From positions 33,181,501 through 33,245,500 of the forward strand of contig NC_091670.1 in assembly GCF_042453785.1 (NCBI RefSeq): DNA of 64,000 bases. Direction: 5' to 3'. This document shows, piece after piece, positions 39,526 through 51,403 of the stretch. Each line of letters begins with the position of its first letter. Positions within the stretch are counted from its first letter, which is position 1. Source of the stretch: Malus domestica (lineage: Eukaryota > Streptophyta > Magnoliopsida > Rosales > Rosaceae). Both the position numbers and the translations under genes were made by a program. The notes under the pieces are model-generated. The model ran no database searches. It was not told the origin of the DNA and saw only the letters and a program-made list of their open reading frames with translations.

Positions 39526-40120
39526 CCCCTAATATGAATTTCTGACCCTGCAACTTCGTATAACAAACAACCAATTTTTCATTTGAAAAATGCATATCCA
39601 CCTTGTCTCTTGGTTTGGTTTTCCCCCCACTTAGAAAGAGAATTGAGAGGAGAGAGAGAGAGCTTTGAGTAGAAAGGAAGCAACAGAAAAGGGCAGAGAA
39701 AATCACACTTCGATTTTTCCCAGACCAAGCAAGCATATATTCCAGTTTGTTGCATGCAAAAACAATATTAGTGAGGAGGCAAAAGAGATGTTATAATTCA
39801 CCTTCCTATAACATACACCTTCTCTTTGAACCCTTTTTGTATTCCTTCAAACACACATGTCTGAGCAAAGTGAATGAAAGTTGGACCGCTAAAGAAGCAA
39901 TCTTTATGGCCACCCGAGTTAACTAACCACTTGTCTACATTTGCCCTTTCTTGTAGGCAATTCTGGGGAGGTGAGGTCCAAGGCTGCTGCTCAAATATGC
40001 AAATGCTTCCTTCTGCATGCCTTGCTGCTTCTGGTTTTTGAGTTTTTTGTGGGAACTGTAGCAAAAGCAGAAGAGGAGAAGAAGAAGCTTAAATTGGAGT
40101 TTTGGGTTTTGTTGCAAGTC
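39526..40120 (+). promoter_or_regulatory. Upstream region of the X8-domain gene
   Basis: Leader/promoter region. It has GA-rich stretches near 39650 and 40060-40085. Frames here (39798-40064, 39941-40219) extend into or oppose the real first exon and are not considered genes. Confidence 0.4.
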
Positions 40121-41578
40121 ATGGAAACAAGTAGAAATAACACAAGAGTTTGCATTGTTTTTCTGTATTTAACTTTGGCAACTATTTCCTTCACTCAATG
40201 TGGTAAGCTTCTTCCTTGATTAGATCATTTTAGTACTTAACCACATTATATATACAGTGCTTAACCTCAAGTTGAGGGTAGATTCTTAGGGATGACCCGT
40301 GATATATCCCCTTTTAATCTATATTTCTCGTCAGGTGACTAAGTCACGTGATGAGAGATATAGTAAGAGGTGGTCGAATAACATCTCGATACAACTATGA
40401 GACGGTTAATTTTATTTGTTGACAAGTAATCCATATGTTTTGGTAGAGGCAAGAAGATCAATGAGATTGCTAAAAGATAGTCTTCCAAGTCCAACACAGC
40501 ACCAAAGTCTGTTTCTCAAAGCTGCAAACAAATTGAACTTAATCAACCGCCTTGATTTTCCATTGGAGGGATCAAAGGACATCCAACCATATGATGTGGA
40601 TTCACCATTTACATTGCCACCTTATGATTCTTTACCTCCAATTTCCATGCCTGAAAATGCACCTCCATATTGTACAACTCCACCCAATACCCCACAAACT
40701 CCCTCTACAACTGCCCCAACACCTATTGTGTTATCACCACCAACTCCCTCATCACCCTTCGTTTACGTTCCCCCAACCCTTCCTCTCCAAAGTCCACCTC
40801 CAAGCCCAACAAGCATTGTCCCAGGTTCACCACAATCTATCTCCACCCCTAATCCACCGGAAACCTTCCCAAGCCCAACGGGCTTTGTACCCGGCACACC
40901 ACAATCCATCCCCACTCCCAACCCGCCCGAAAGCGTCCCAAGCCCGCCTGAAAGCTTTCCAAGCCCGCCGGAAAGCGTCCCAAACCCACCGGGCTTTATA
41001 CCTAGTCCCGCTATCTACATCCCAAGCCCACCTTATTTCGAGCCTAGCCCGCCCGGTCTTGTTCCAAGTCCGCCTTCTTCGGTACCATCTCCTATTGGGT
41101 TTCAACCAAGCCCGCCGGTGTTCCTACCTCCCATTGTGTTCCCTCCGCCCACTACACCGCCGAGTCCAAGACGAGGCCCGACGGCGGCCCTGTGGTGCGT
41201 GGCTAAGCCATCTGTGCCCGACCCCATCATCCAAGAAGCTATGAATTATGCGTGTGGGTCTGGAGCTGATTGCGCTTCCATCCAACCCAATGGGTCATGC
41301 TTCATGCCCGACACATTGTTTGCCCATGCTTCCTATGCCTTCAATAGTTACTGGCAAAGGACTAAGGTTGCTGGTGGCACTTGTTCTTTTGGAGGAACTG
41401 CAATGCTAGTTACTGTTGATCCAAGTAAGAGAGTACATATTTCAATAATTTCATTCACTCATTTCTTGTTTAGTCCCAATACTTTTCCGTATTGCATTTT
41501 AGTTTATATAGAAAACTGATCCATTATCTTGGTGACGTCTTCACAGGTTATGATGGGTGTCGATTTGTTTATTATTGA
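40121..41578 (+). CDS. Proline-rich X8 (CBM43) domain cell-wall protein
   Basis: Exons 40121-40202, 40447-41424 and 41547-41578 join in frame with GT-AG introns to 363 residues. X8 domains bind beta-1,3-glucan such as callose, so the product likely acts in the wall or apoplast. METSRNNTRVCIVFLYLTLA starts a signal peptide of about 26 residues. A serine/proline-rich linker (about residues 60-270) repeats SPPE, NPPE and SPPG blocks. The X8 domain (about 276-363) begins LWCVAKPSVPDP and has six cysteines (C278 first), in the contexts CVAK, ACGSG, DCAS, SCF, TCSF and GCRF. It ends YDGCRFVYY, encoded by the last exon. It matches the position of At1g79480 next to IMPDH and the PPR gene. No GPI signal follows the domain. 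Confidence 0.88.
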
Positions 41579-41782
41579 TTTCAAAATAGACTCGATCACA
41601 ATGACAATGCGGATTTTTCTTTCTTTTTCTTTTTCTTTTCAACTTTTCGACAAGAAAAATACAAAATTTCAGTGTATGTAACCCTAATTTGAACAGGAAT
41701 TTTGTAAGTACAATGTAAGGATAACTTCTTGTTCAATCATGAATACAAACTTCAATAATTTCTCATGTTATAAATTGTATTT
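41579..41782 (+). other. X8 gene 3' region up to the copia insertion
   Basis: About 200 bp of unique sequence, probably 3' UTR. The copia element begins at 41783, so the transcript end of the X8 gene may lie just before or within its LTR. Confidence 0.4.
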
Positions 41783-42097
41783 TGTTGTAAATAATGGGTA
41801 TGTTTGCCCACATGTGTATAGTAATGTGTATAGTAAAGTATCACATGTGTATACTATATACTCATAAGCTAAATAGTAATGTTTTGTAATTTTCCATTGA
41901 AGTAGCTCTATAAATAGAGCACTTCAATTGTGCAAAGAGGAGTGAATGAGAAGAAGAAAGAAAAGAGAAATATATCTAATAGCAATAATATACATTACTT
42001 CCTCTGCAACAGCTTGTGTCGGTATATTACTCTGCAACTGCTTCGTTCCTTCACCGAGTAAAGGTTATCTCTCTATAAATTTTGCCTATTTATAACA
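41783..42097 (+). repeat. 5' LTR of copia element
   Basis: 315 bp, tgttgtaaat to ttataaca. It contains a ctataaatagag TATA-like box near 41908 and an A/G-rich stretch after it. Confidence 0.93.
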
Positions 42098-42339
42098 CGT
42101 TATCAGCACGACTCTCTAATCATTTCTCATTTCCTTTCACCGAAAGAAAAAAAAATGTTTCCTCTAAGGTTTTTACTGTTCTTCTTCTTCCTCTCTCTCA
42201 ATTGCTGGGTATACCCTCGCGAAGAACTGTTTGCACCATGTTTACTTCTAGTTCTCCAACTAACAGTCACTTATATCTTTGATTTCTTGTTTGGTGTAGA
42301 TATTGACTACTAACCCACTGATTATTTATGCAATCCAAG

Positions 42340-42840
42340 ATTGTGCGGTTCTATCGCCTATCTTGGACTGCAGATCTAATTTTACTGCAAATTTTACGTG
42401 GAGCGGTATAATCGCCCGCTCTATCCTGCATATTTAAATTTTCCCGTTATTTAATTTTATCGCAATTTTAGGTGGTGTGAAATAATCACCCACCCTGCTT
42501 TACATATTTAATTTTATCGCAATTTTAGGTGGTGCGGTATAATCGTCCACCCTGCTTTGCATATTTAATTTTATCGCAATTTTAGGTGGTGCGGTATAAT
42601 CGTCCACCCTGCTTTGCATATTTAAATTTTATCGCAATTTTAGGTGGTGCGGTATAATCGTCCACCCTGCTTTGCATATTTAAATTTTATTGCAATTTTA
42701 GGTAGTGCGGTATAATCGTCCACCTTGCTCTACATATTTAAATTTTCCTGCTGTTTAAAGTAGTGCGGAATAATCACCCATCCTATACTTATTTCGATGA
42801 GAATGGTGCGGTACAATTGCCCTTCTCATTAATTGTGTAA
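42340..42840 (+). repeat. Copia leader tandem repeats with conserved-loop hairpins
   Basis: About seven units, the central ones about 58-59 bp apart, carry a loop core tgcggtataatcg flanked by arms that pair. Arms: gagcg/cgctc (42401-42421), ggtgg/ccacc (42528-42551 and the next two units), and atgagaa/ttctcat (42797-42829). The loop word stays while the arms change together. The repeat lies between LTR and gag, where packaging signals are expected. Confidence 0.8.
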
Positions 42841-42984
42841 ATCTCGAGCCTGAAGTTTCGAGTACTTATCATTTTGGCCTGAAGATCAAAAATTTGTAAG
42901 AACCAGAAGTTCTAACAATATATTTCTCCAGTACACATATTATTGCAAGTTCTTACACACCTCATTTTTCTTTCAGAAAAGAAA

Positions 42985-44039
42985 ATGGCAAACTTGGCAA
43001 AGCTTGATTTTGCTGCCCTGGACATTACTGGAAAGAATTACCTTACATGGGTACTGGATACCAAGATCCATCTGGAAGCAGCAAATCTTGGAGATACCAT
43101 CAAGGAAGAAACAGCTCATCCTCTCAAGATCGGGCAAAGGCCATGATTTTTATTCGTCGTCATCTTGATGAGGCACTAAAGAGCGAGTACTTAACGGTTG
43201 AAGATCCGTTAGCCCTTTGGAATGCCTTGAGAAGCAGATACAATCACCAGACAATGGTGATTCTTCCAAAAGCTCGCTATGACTGGACACACCTGAGGAT
43301 CCAGGATTTCAAATCAGTGGCTGAGTACAATTCGGCGTTGTTCAGAATTACCTCTCAGATGAAACTCTGTGGGGATACTATCACTGAGGAGATGTTATTG
43401 GAAAAGACTTTCAGCACATTCCACGCCTCTAACATGGTACTGCAACAACAGTATAGAGCGCGAGGCTTCACTGAATACAACCAGCTGATATCTGTGCTCC
43501 TGGTAGCTGAACAGAACAATGAGCTTCTCATGAAAAACCATAATTCCCGACCTACTGGATCAGCACCGTTCCCAGAAGTGAATGTTGCTTCCCTTGAAAG
43601 GAATACCATATCCTCTCGTGGCAATAATTACAAACGAGGACGTGGCCACAAGCAAGGTCGGTGGAAAGGGAAAAGCAAGAACCATGGTGTCCAGTTTCAC
43701 AACCAGGTTCCAAGGTATAATCCAGGCCCGAGCTTTAAAAATACCAATCGCCAGAAAGGAAAAGCTCATGTGAACACTCCTAGAAGTCATGAAGGAGGTT
43801 GCCATAGGTGTGGTGGCAACGGACATTGGGCGCGTACTTGTCGCACCCCAAAGCATCTGGTGGAACTATATCAAGCCTCCTTCAAGGAAAAGGGTGTCGA
43901 GATCAATTTCCTTGACCAGGCTAAACCAATGGAAACCCCTGATCCAGTGACCAATTTATCAGGACAGTTAAACACAACCCACCTGGATGCTACAGACTTT
44001 ATTAATGAAAGAGGGAATGAAGTTTATGGGTCCGATTGA
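42985..44039 (+). pseudogene. Copia gag with one frameshift
   Basis: It starts MANLAKLDFAALDITGKNYL. The frame breaks near 43125-43146, where the family word for DRAKAMIFIRRHLDE continues in the next frame up to TGA at 44037-44039. The zinc knuckle CHRCGGNGHWARTC (CX2CX4HX4C) is intact near the C-terminal part. A single-base indel explains the break. About 85 bp separate it from pol. Confidence 0.85.
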
Positions 44040-44123
44040 ATTATTTATGTTTAATGTACTCATGTTATTTGTACCTATGGTTTAATGCTCGCATTTTCAA
44101 TTCAATAAAAGTAGTATTCCAGT

Positions 44124-47100
44124 ATGAATAAACTGCTTTTTCTTTACTCAGAGATCATGGATAAAAATTATGGTTGTTCTCAAAACAAGATCAATGGCGG
44201 AGACTTTTGTCTTGCAGATAGCGCAACCACGCATTCAATACTTCGAGACCGAAAGTATTTCTCGAATTTGGTACTTGCAAAAGTAAAGGTAACAACAATA
44301 TCAGGACCATCAGATGTAATTGAAGGCTCAGGAAAAGCCCAGATTATGTTACCAAATGGAACAATATTGTCTATAAAGAATGCATTATATGCTACTCAGT
44401 CCATTCGAAATTTGTTGAGTTTTAAAGACATACGTTTAAATGGATACCACCTTGAAACGAAAAGTGTAGAAAATGTGGAATATTTATGCATTACCTCCAA
44501 TGATACCCAGAAGCGTATATTGGAGAAGTTGCATGGTTTATCGAGTGGATTGTATTGTACATACATAAAGACAGTTGAGGCATATACTGTCATGAACCAG
44601 AAGTTCATTGATTCAAAGGTTTATATGCTTTGGCATGACCGTCTAGGTCATCCAGGATCTACCATGATGCGTAGAATCATTACCAACTCTAATGGACATC
44701 CATTACTGAACAAACACATTAATGTCTCGAATGATAATTCTTGCAAGGCTTGTTCCCAAGGGAAGTTGGTAATTAGACCATCACAACTAAAGGTTGATGA
44801 TGAATCCCCATCATTTTTGCAAAGAATTCAAGGGGATATTTGTGGACCTATTCAACCACCTTGTGGACCATTTCGATATTTTATGGTTTTGGTTGATGCA
44901 TCTACCCGATGGTCACATGTTTGCCTATTGTCTACTCGAAATGTAGCTTTTGCGAGACTTCTTGCTCAGATAATTAAGTTGCGAGCACAGTTCCCAGATC
45001 ATCCCATTAAGTCCATTCGACTTGATAACGCTGGTGAATTTACGTCTCAAACCTTTGATGATTACTGTATGGCACTGGGCATTAATATTGAACACCATGT
45101 TCCTCATGTCCATACTCAAAATGGTTTAGCAGAGGCATTTATCAAGCGGCTTCAATTAATAGCCCGTACTCTGCTCATGAAAACAAAATTGTCAGTTTCT
45201 ACATGGGGACATGCCATATTACATGCTGCATCATTGGTTAGATTGAGACCCATAGCCAACCACCAATACTCATCAATACAACTCGTGTTTGGACATCAGC
45301 CAAATATTTCACATTTACGAGTTTTTGGTTGTGCTGTTTATGTGCCTATTGCACCACCACAACGAACTAAAATGGGACCTCAGCGCATATTGGGAATTTA
45401 TGTGGGTTTTGATTCACCATCTATCATTAGATATTTGGAACCTTTGACTGGTGATGTGTTTACAGCTCGTTTTGCTGATTGTCATTTTGATGAGATAGTT
45501 TTCCCGTCGTTAGGGGGAGAAAAGACCGTTCCAGAAGAACGACAAGAGCTAACATGGGTTGTTCCCACCTTATCTCATTTTGATCCAAGAAGCACTCAAT
45601 GTGAAAATGAAGTGAAAATGATCGTTCATCTTCAAGGTATTGCTAATCAAATGCCAGATGCATTTAATGATGCTTCGAAAGTGACACAGTCATATATACC
45701 GGCTGCAAACGCACCTGCAAGAATTGATGTCCCTGTTGGACAAAATAAAGTGGCAGCGAATGATTCATCCAGTGCACGCCTGAAGCGTGGTAGACCCCCA
45801 GGTTCAAAAGATTCAGCCCCTCGAAAGAGAAAGATGAGGGCCCAATTGAACCCAAATGATATCATTCAAGAAAAGGAATTGAATGATAAATCCACAATTC
45901 GTGACTCTGTACTTCCAGAAAAAGAAAATGTCCTTGATGAGACACATGTCCCTGAAGAGACAGAAGTACATGAAAGCAAAGAAATATCCATAAATTATGC
46001 ATGTACTAATGAATTGTGGGATTGAAATGAAATAATCATCGATGACATGTTTGCATTTGCAATAGCCACTGAAATTATATTAAGTGATGATATTGAGCCC
46101 CGCTCTGTTGATGAATGCAAACAGAGACAAGATTGGCCTAAGTGGAAAGATGCAATCCAGGCAGAATTAAATTCCTTGGAAAGGCGAAGTGTTTTTGGAC
46201 CAGTAGTCCAAACCTCAACTGATGTAAACCCCGTAGGTTACAAATGGGTGTTCATAAGGAAACGCAACGAGAAAAACGAGATTGCAAGATATAAAGCACG
46301 ACTCGTTGCACAAGGTTTTTCACAAAGACCTGGAGTTGATTATGAAGAGACATACTCTCCTGTAATGGACACAATTACGTTCCGTTACTTAATAAGTTTG
46401 GTGATTTCAGAAAAACTTGACATGCGACTTATGGATGTCATCACCGCGTATCTATATGGAGAATTAGATACTGACATATATATGAAAGTCCCAGAAGGAC
46501 TTAAGTTGCCTGAAGCAACTAACAAACCACGGGGTATGTTCTCAATCAAATTAAGGCGATCACTATATGGGCTAAAACAATCTGGGCGAATGTGGTATAA
46601 TCGTCTCAGTGAGTATTTGATTAAAGAAGGATATGCCAACAATGTCATCTGCCCTTGTGTGTTCATTAAGAAATCAAATACTGGATTTGCTATAGTGGCA
46701 GTATATGTCGATGATATGAACCTAGTTGGAACCCCTGAAGAGCTCAACAAAACTGCTGAATATCTGAAAAGCGAATTTGAAATGAAAGACCTTGGGAAAA
46801 CCAAATATTGTCTAGGCCTGCAGATCGAGCATTGTGTTAGTGGAATTTTGGTCCATCAATCAGCTTACATTGAAAAAAATACTGAAGCGATTTGGCATGG
46901 ACAAGGCTTATCCACTTAGCACCCCAATGGTCGTTCGTTCTTTGGACATTAAGAAAGATCAATTTCGTCCAAAAGAAGATGATGAACTGGTCCTTGGTCC
47001 AGAAGTACCATATTTGAGCGCAATAGGTGCTTTATTGTATTTAGCACAATGTACTAGACCAGATATAGTTTTTTCAGTTAACTTGTTAGCCAGGTATAGC

Positions 47101-47754
47101 TCTGCTCCAACAATTCGTCATTGGAAGGGAGTCAAAGATGTTCTACGATACCTTCGTGGGACAACAGATATGGGTCTCTTCTACTCAGACAAGCCCACAA
47201 ATGAACAAATCCTTGTTGGATACGCAGATGCTGGTTTTCTCTCCGATCCGCATAAAGCCCGCTCACAAAATGGATATGTGTTCACTAATGGAGATACTGC
47301 AATTTCATGGCGATCAACAAATCAAACGCTAGTTGCAACATCTTCCAATCATTCGGAAATAATTGCTTTACATGAAGCAAGTCGTGAATGTTCTTGGTTA
47401 AGATTAATGATCCATCACATCCGGAATTCATGTGGTCTACCTTCAAAGACAGACACTCCAACTGTCATCCATGAAGATAATGCAGCTTGTGTCGCCCAGA
47501 TGAAGGAAGGATTTATCAAAGGTGATAAGACTAAACACATATCTCCAAGATTTTTCAGCGCACATGAGCTTCAGAAGGCTAAAGTTATTGAAGTCAGACA
47601 AATCCGTTCTAATGAAAATTTAGCAGACTTGTTCACCAAATCTCTACCAAAGTGCACATTTCAGAAGTTAGTACAGGGAATCGGATTACGTCGGCTTACA
47701 GATTTGAAGAATGCGGAATCAGGGGGAGATACAATTCAGGGGGAGCATCCATGA
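44124..47754 (+). pseudogene. Copia pol: protease, integrase, RT, RNase H, two lesions
   Basis: The frame 44124-46025 carries the protease (DSATTHS), GAG-pre-integrase and integrase core. The D-D-E residues sit in GDICGPI, RLDNAGEF and HTQNGLAEAF. TGA at 46023-46025 interrupts the words NELWD and NEIIIDDMFAFA; an Arg CGA to TGA change is the simplest cause. The frame reopens at 46026 with reverse transcriptase (active-site YVDDMNL). It slips at an A run near 46868-46874, then continues in the frame of 46834-47754 through RNase H (ADAGFLSDP, HEDNAACV, ENLADLFTKSLPK). Order PR-IN-RT-RH is typical of Ty1/copia. Confidence 0.9.
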
Positions 47755-47966
47755 TACATGCATGTTGTACTCTTTTTCCTTCGCTTAGGATTTTTCCCAC
47801 TGAGTTTTTTCTATCAAGGTTTTAACGAGGCAACCTAAGCATGCTCAACACCATCCGGGTATAGTTGTACTCTTTTTCCTTCGCTATGGTTTTTTCCCAC
47901 ATGGTTTTTCCAAGCAAGGTTTTAATTAGGCAACTGATGTTGATATGTGGGCATCCAAGGGGGAGT

Positions 47967-50485
47967 GTTGTAAATAATGGGTATGTTTGCCCATGACACG
48001 CCCCGACCCTGATATTTCCCGAATACCAAGACCGACACGTGCTGGCCGACACCCGGGGGTGACGAAAGCCATTAATTGATACAAAAGCTAAGAATAAGAA
48101 ATAAATAAGGGTTAGAAATTTAAAATACAAAGAATTTATAATTTAGGAATGTGCTCAGAGCATACAACTAAACCTAATCACTAAAAGGAATTAAGATAAA
48201 ATTTAATGAATAAAGGAGTGAGTCCTACATTCGAGAGGATCCGAAGATGCTGCTGCGGAAGTGCCTTTACGCCGGGATTAGGTGCCTTGATTCTAAGTCC
48301 TGAATGGGGGCGCAAAACAAAAGGTGAGTGGACCAAGTTCATATATATATATATATATATAATAAAACAATTATCAACATACTAACCCCCAAAGTTTAAT
48401 AGTGAAAACTACTAGCATAGTAAGTGATGGATTTAATAAAAATCCTAGCATGCCAAATATATCTCAAAAGTCACATCGCGAAAACGCATCGCGGAAATCA
48501 AAACAGTAAACGCATCATAAATCGTCTCGTAAACGCAATGTGCCGCTAGAAAGATCACTGAATAAATATAACTCCCGGCCCAATGCCTGCACCTCAGTCT
48601 CTGTGCCCGTAGCCAGAGATAACTCCCTCCCGGCCCAATGCCTGTCTCCGTGTCCCTCAGCCTTTCGCTAGGGATTATTTCTCCCGGCTCACATGCCAAC
48701 ACCAGATCCTCGCCCCAGGCGGCATAGTGTCTACTAGTTACGCACAAAATGTTACGCCTCTCGTAAATACCACTTCATAGTGTAGGTTACCGATCATCGT
48801 CTACACTATAAAGAGGGGTTCAAAAACATGTTCTAGCATCCTATCGTCATCTATCAGATAGTCTACCAGTTCATGGTTTTTATAGAAAATACGATATATT
48901 AAAATATAGCTCAATATAGACTAACAATTAATTCCTCACCAAAACACGAGACGATAATCAATATATTAAATCATCAGGCTTCACATAAATCCAATCGTAA
49001 ATTCGTAGGCATGCTAATCATTTATGAAATTGAATTATTAAATCATGTAATTTTAGAAGGGGTCCACTCACAAATATTCCTTAGCAGCAGAGTCGCACGA
49101 ATTAGGATTACAAATTTCCTTAATAGCAATTTTACCTAAGCACAAAAATATAATTAATAAATAAAAGGATTTTCTAAAATATTGGGTTGAATTAAATAAA
49201 ATAGGGAATTTGGGATTGGATGGGTTTAGGATTTTAAAGGATTTTAGGAACCTAGGCCTTAGGATTTAAAAGGGTATGGAAAGGGGGTGTGGGCTGAAGC
49301 CCAAACATATATACTTTTAACACACACACACACACACAAGGCACAAGGCCCTCGGGCCTCACTAAAGAAAACAGGGCTTTAAGCCCTTAGGACATAACCG
49401 GCCCTAGGCCCTTCAACATTAAGGCCCGTGGCCTTTTGGGCTTTTAAAAACTAAAACTAAAAATAAAAACTGAATGGGTTAGGGTACTGGGCTAAGGCAA
49501 ACGGGCTGGAGGCCCGCGAAGGAAATGGGAGAGGCCGGTTGGCCTGTGGCTTGCCGAGGGAGAAGGCCGGAGCTGCTACAGCTCCGGTCACCTGAAAACT
49601 GGAGCTTCAAGCTCCGATCTAGGTACGAACGTGAAGCACAAGGAGAGAGGAAGAGATTTATACCTTCCAAACGTCGTAACTCGGTCGGAGGTGACCGGGA
49701 AAGTCCTCGGGGTGCACGGGTTCACCGGAAAAGTGGGTGTGCTCACCCACGACCGTTCTGAAGCAAAAACCTACGTAAAAAGGTAAGGTTCAAGCTTCTA
49801 AATCACAACCAAACCAAGAACTAGGTACGAGAGTGAGAGATTTGAGACTTACCCGAACTGAAACAGGAAGAAGACTCGTCGGAGCTTTGCTCCGAGCCGT
49901 CTATCTCGTCGGACAGGGGTCCCCGGGTTCGTGGGGAGTCTCTCCTGATGGTGCTAAGGTCATCGCGAGTCCAGGGGGAGGGAGAGAGAGGAGAGTTCGA
50001 GGGAGAGAGGGATGCGGGAGGTTGAGGGAGAGAGGGTGAGAGAGCTACGGGGAGAGACAGAACACGAAAAAGAAGAAGAAAAGAGGAAGGGGGGGTTCAC
50101 GGGGATACAAAAATAAGAGGGGTGGGCCCCTTGGCTCACCAATTAAGAACTTAAAAAAAATATTTTTAAAAAGAATGGGGGTGGGTTTTAACAGCCCACA
50201 TATGTATAGTAATGTGTATAGTAAAGTATCACATGTGTATACTATATACTCATAAGCTAAATAGTAATGTTTTGTAATTTTCCATTGAAGTAGCTCTATA
50301 AATAGAGCACTTCAATTGTGCAAAGAGGAGTGAATGAAAAGAAGAAAGAAAAGAGAAATATATCTAATAGCAATAATATACATTACTTCCTCTGCAACAG
50401 CTTGTGTCGGTATATTACTCTGCAACTGCTTCGTTCATTCACCGAGTAAATGTTATCTCTCTATAAATTTTGCCTATTTATAACA
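47967..50485 (+). repeat. 3' LTR of copia element, split by the solo LTR
   Basis: 47967-47994 and 50199-50485 together match 41783-42097, with the nested element and its duplicated gccca between. The differences from the 5' LTR are few (for example catgtg versus catatg, aaagg versus aaatg). Confidence 0.9.
47995..50193 (-). mobile_element. 2.2-kb solo LTR nested in copia 3' LTR
   Basis: The 2199-bp insert begins tgacacgccccgaccctg and ends ttttaaca, with a perfect 5-bp target duplication gccca (47990-47994, 50194-50198). Read on the minus strand it begins tgttaaaaccc and ends ggggcgtgtca, the same end style as the gypsy LTR at 3909. No internal domain or second LTR is present, so it is a solo LTR from recombination. 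It contains hairpin repeats at 48598-48674 and several short open frames with no domain. Confidence 0.85.
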
Positions 50486-50490
50486 TATTT

Positions 50491-51403
50491 TTTTTTTTTT
50501 GGTATTTTATGCAAACTTTGTTAGGTTCAAAGCCAATGACTCAACTGATCATGACAAATGTGCTTTTGTTACTGCCAAACAGCTGCAATCCACTTACTAA
50601 TTAACATAGATTTGGAAACATCTTTTAGTATTATGATAATGTTCTGATGTGGTTGATCTACTAGGATATTACTCCCTATGTTTGGAATTGTATACTCCTT
50701 TATCCATATCTATGGCCCTCACTTAATAGAAAGAAAAAACTTCAACTAATAATATTTGACATGATGAAACCGAAACAAGTAATTAAGATAAAGTCGGGTT
50801 AGCAACATATTTAGAAATCACATCTTATTAGTTCTTAATGTAAAGTTCAAAACTTTTTACGATAAAAACAATGTTTGACATGCAAATTTTTTTACTTCAG
50901 TTGATTTAATGCATAGTTCTATTAGTGAAGTATTTTGTCGAATACTTAGTAGATTTATTGATATCTAATGAAACTGTTGACCTCTACCTACATTTGCTGA
51001 TCAGGCATTTCATCAAACACTTGATGATCACCACTGGGCCTTGTACTTAGTGAATATCTTTAGAGAACTTGTTTGTGTCTTATAAGTATCATACTAAATT
51101 TAGTTAAGAACTCAACAATAACTGATAAAAACTAGAAAACAAAAGAGGATAAAAGAGAGTGAAAGAAAGAAGCAATAGGGTTATGTCTCATGCACCCGCC
51201 CACACCCAACCAATAAATTTGGACGTTTCCCTCCACATTACCCGCCTCACTCACCGACAGAAGTCCACTACTCCGCTTCCTTCCCAAACTCCGAAGCAAG
51301 CAAAACAACTCACGCAAAAGCCCTGAACCCGCCGCCTCTCTCCCAACCATTTCTCACTCTCTAGGCGGCGCCGCCACCCTCAACGCCCACTACAGCCACC
51401 GTA
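50491..51403 (+). promoter_or_regulatory. Upstream region of IMPDH
   Basis: AT-rich 50491-51150 with no coding. From 51190 a C-rich leader (gcaccc, cccgcc, ccgccacc) leads to the IMPDH start and probably contains the 5' UTR. Confidence 0.45.

Larger units (their letters stand above)
41783..50485 (+). mobile_element. Ty1/copia (Ale-like) retrotransposon, recent, with nested solo LTR
   Basis: 5' LTR 41783-42097, PBS-like cgttatcagcac at 42098, repeat-rich leader, gag, pol, polypurine aagggggag before 47967, and 3' LTR 47967-47994 plus 50194/50199-50485, interrupted by a solo LTR. The target duplication tattt is perfect at 41778-41782 and 50486-50490. The two LTR copies differ at about four positions by eye over 315 bp, so it is young. 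Coding has three lesions: a frameshift in gag, TGA at 46023, and an A-run slip near 46870. It therefore looks recently killed but nearly complete. Confidence 0.93.

Noticed and set aside
40552..41244. 230-codon plus-strand frame over the X8 gene
   Set aside because: It is an alternate frame of the proline-rich linker, which stays open because of CC-rich codons. The X8 frame has the signal peptide, splice sites and six cysteines.
42360..42840. Regularly spaced repeats resembling a CRISPR array
   Set aside because: The setting is a plant retrotransposon leader. Spacers are not unique and repeats are diverged, so it is not CRISPR.
49525..50142. Short GA-rich frames on both strands
   Set aside because: They lie within the solo LTR, and their lengths are explained by GA/CT-rich composition.
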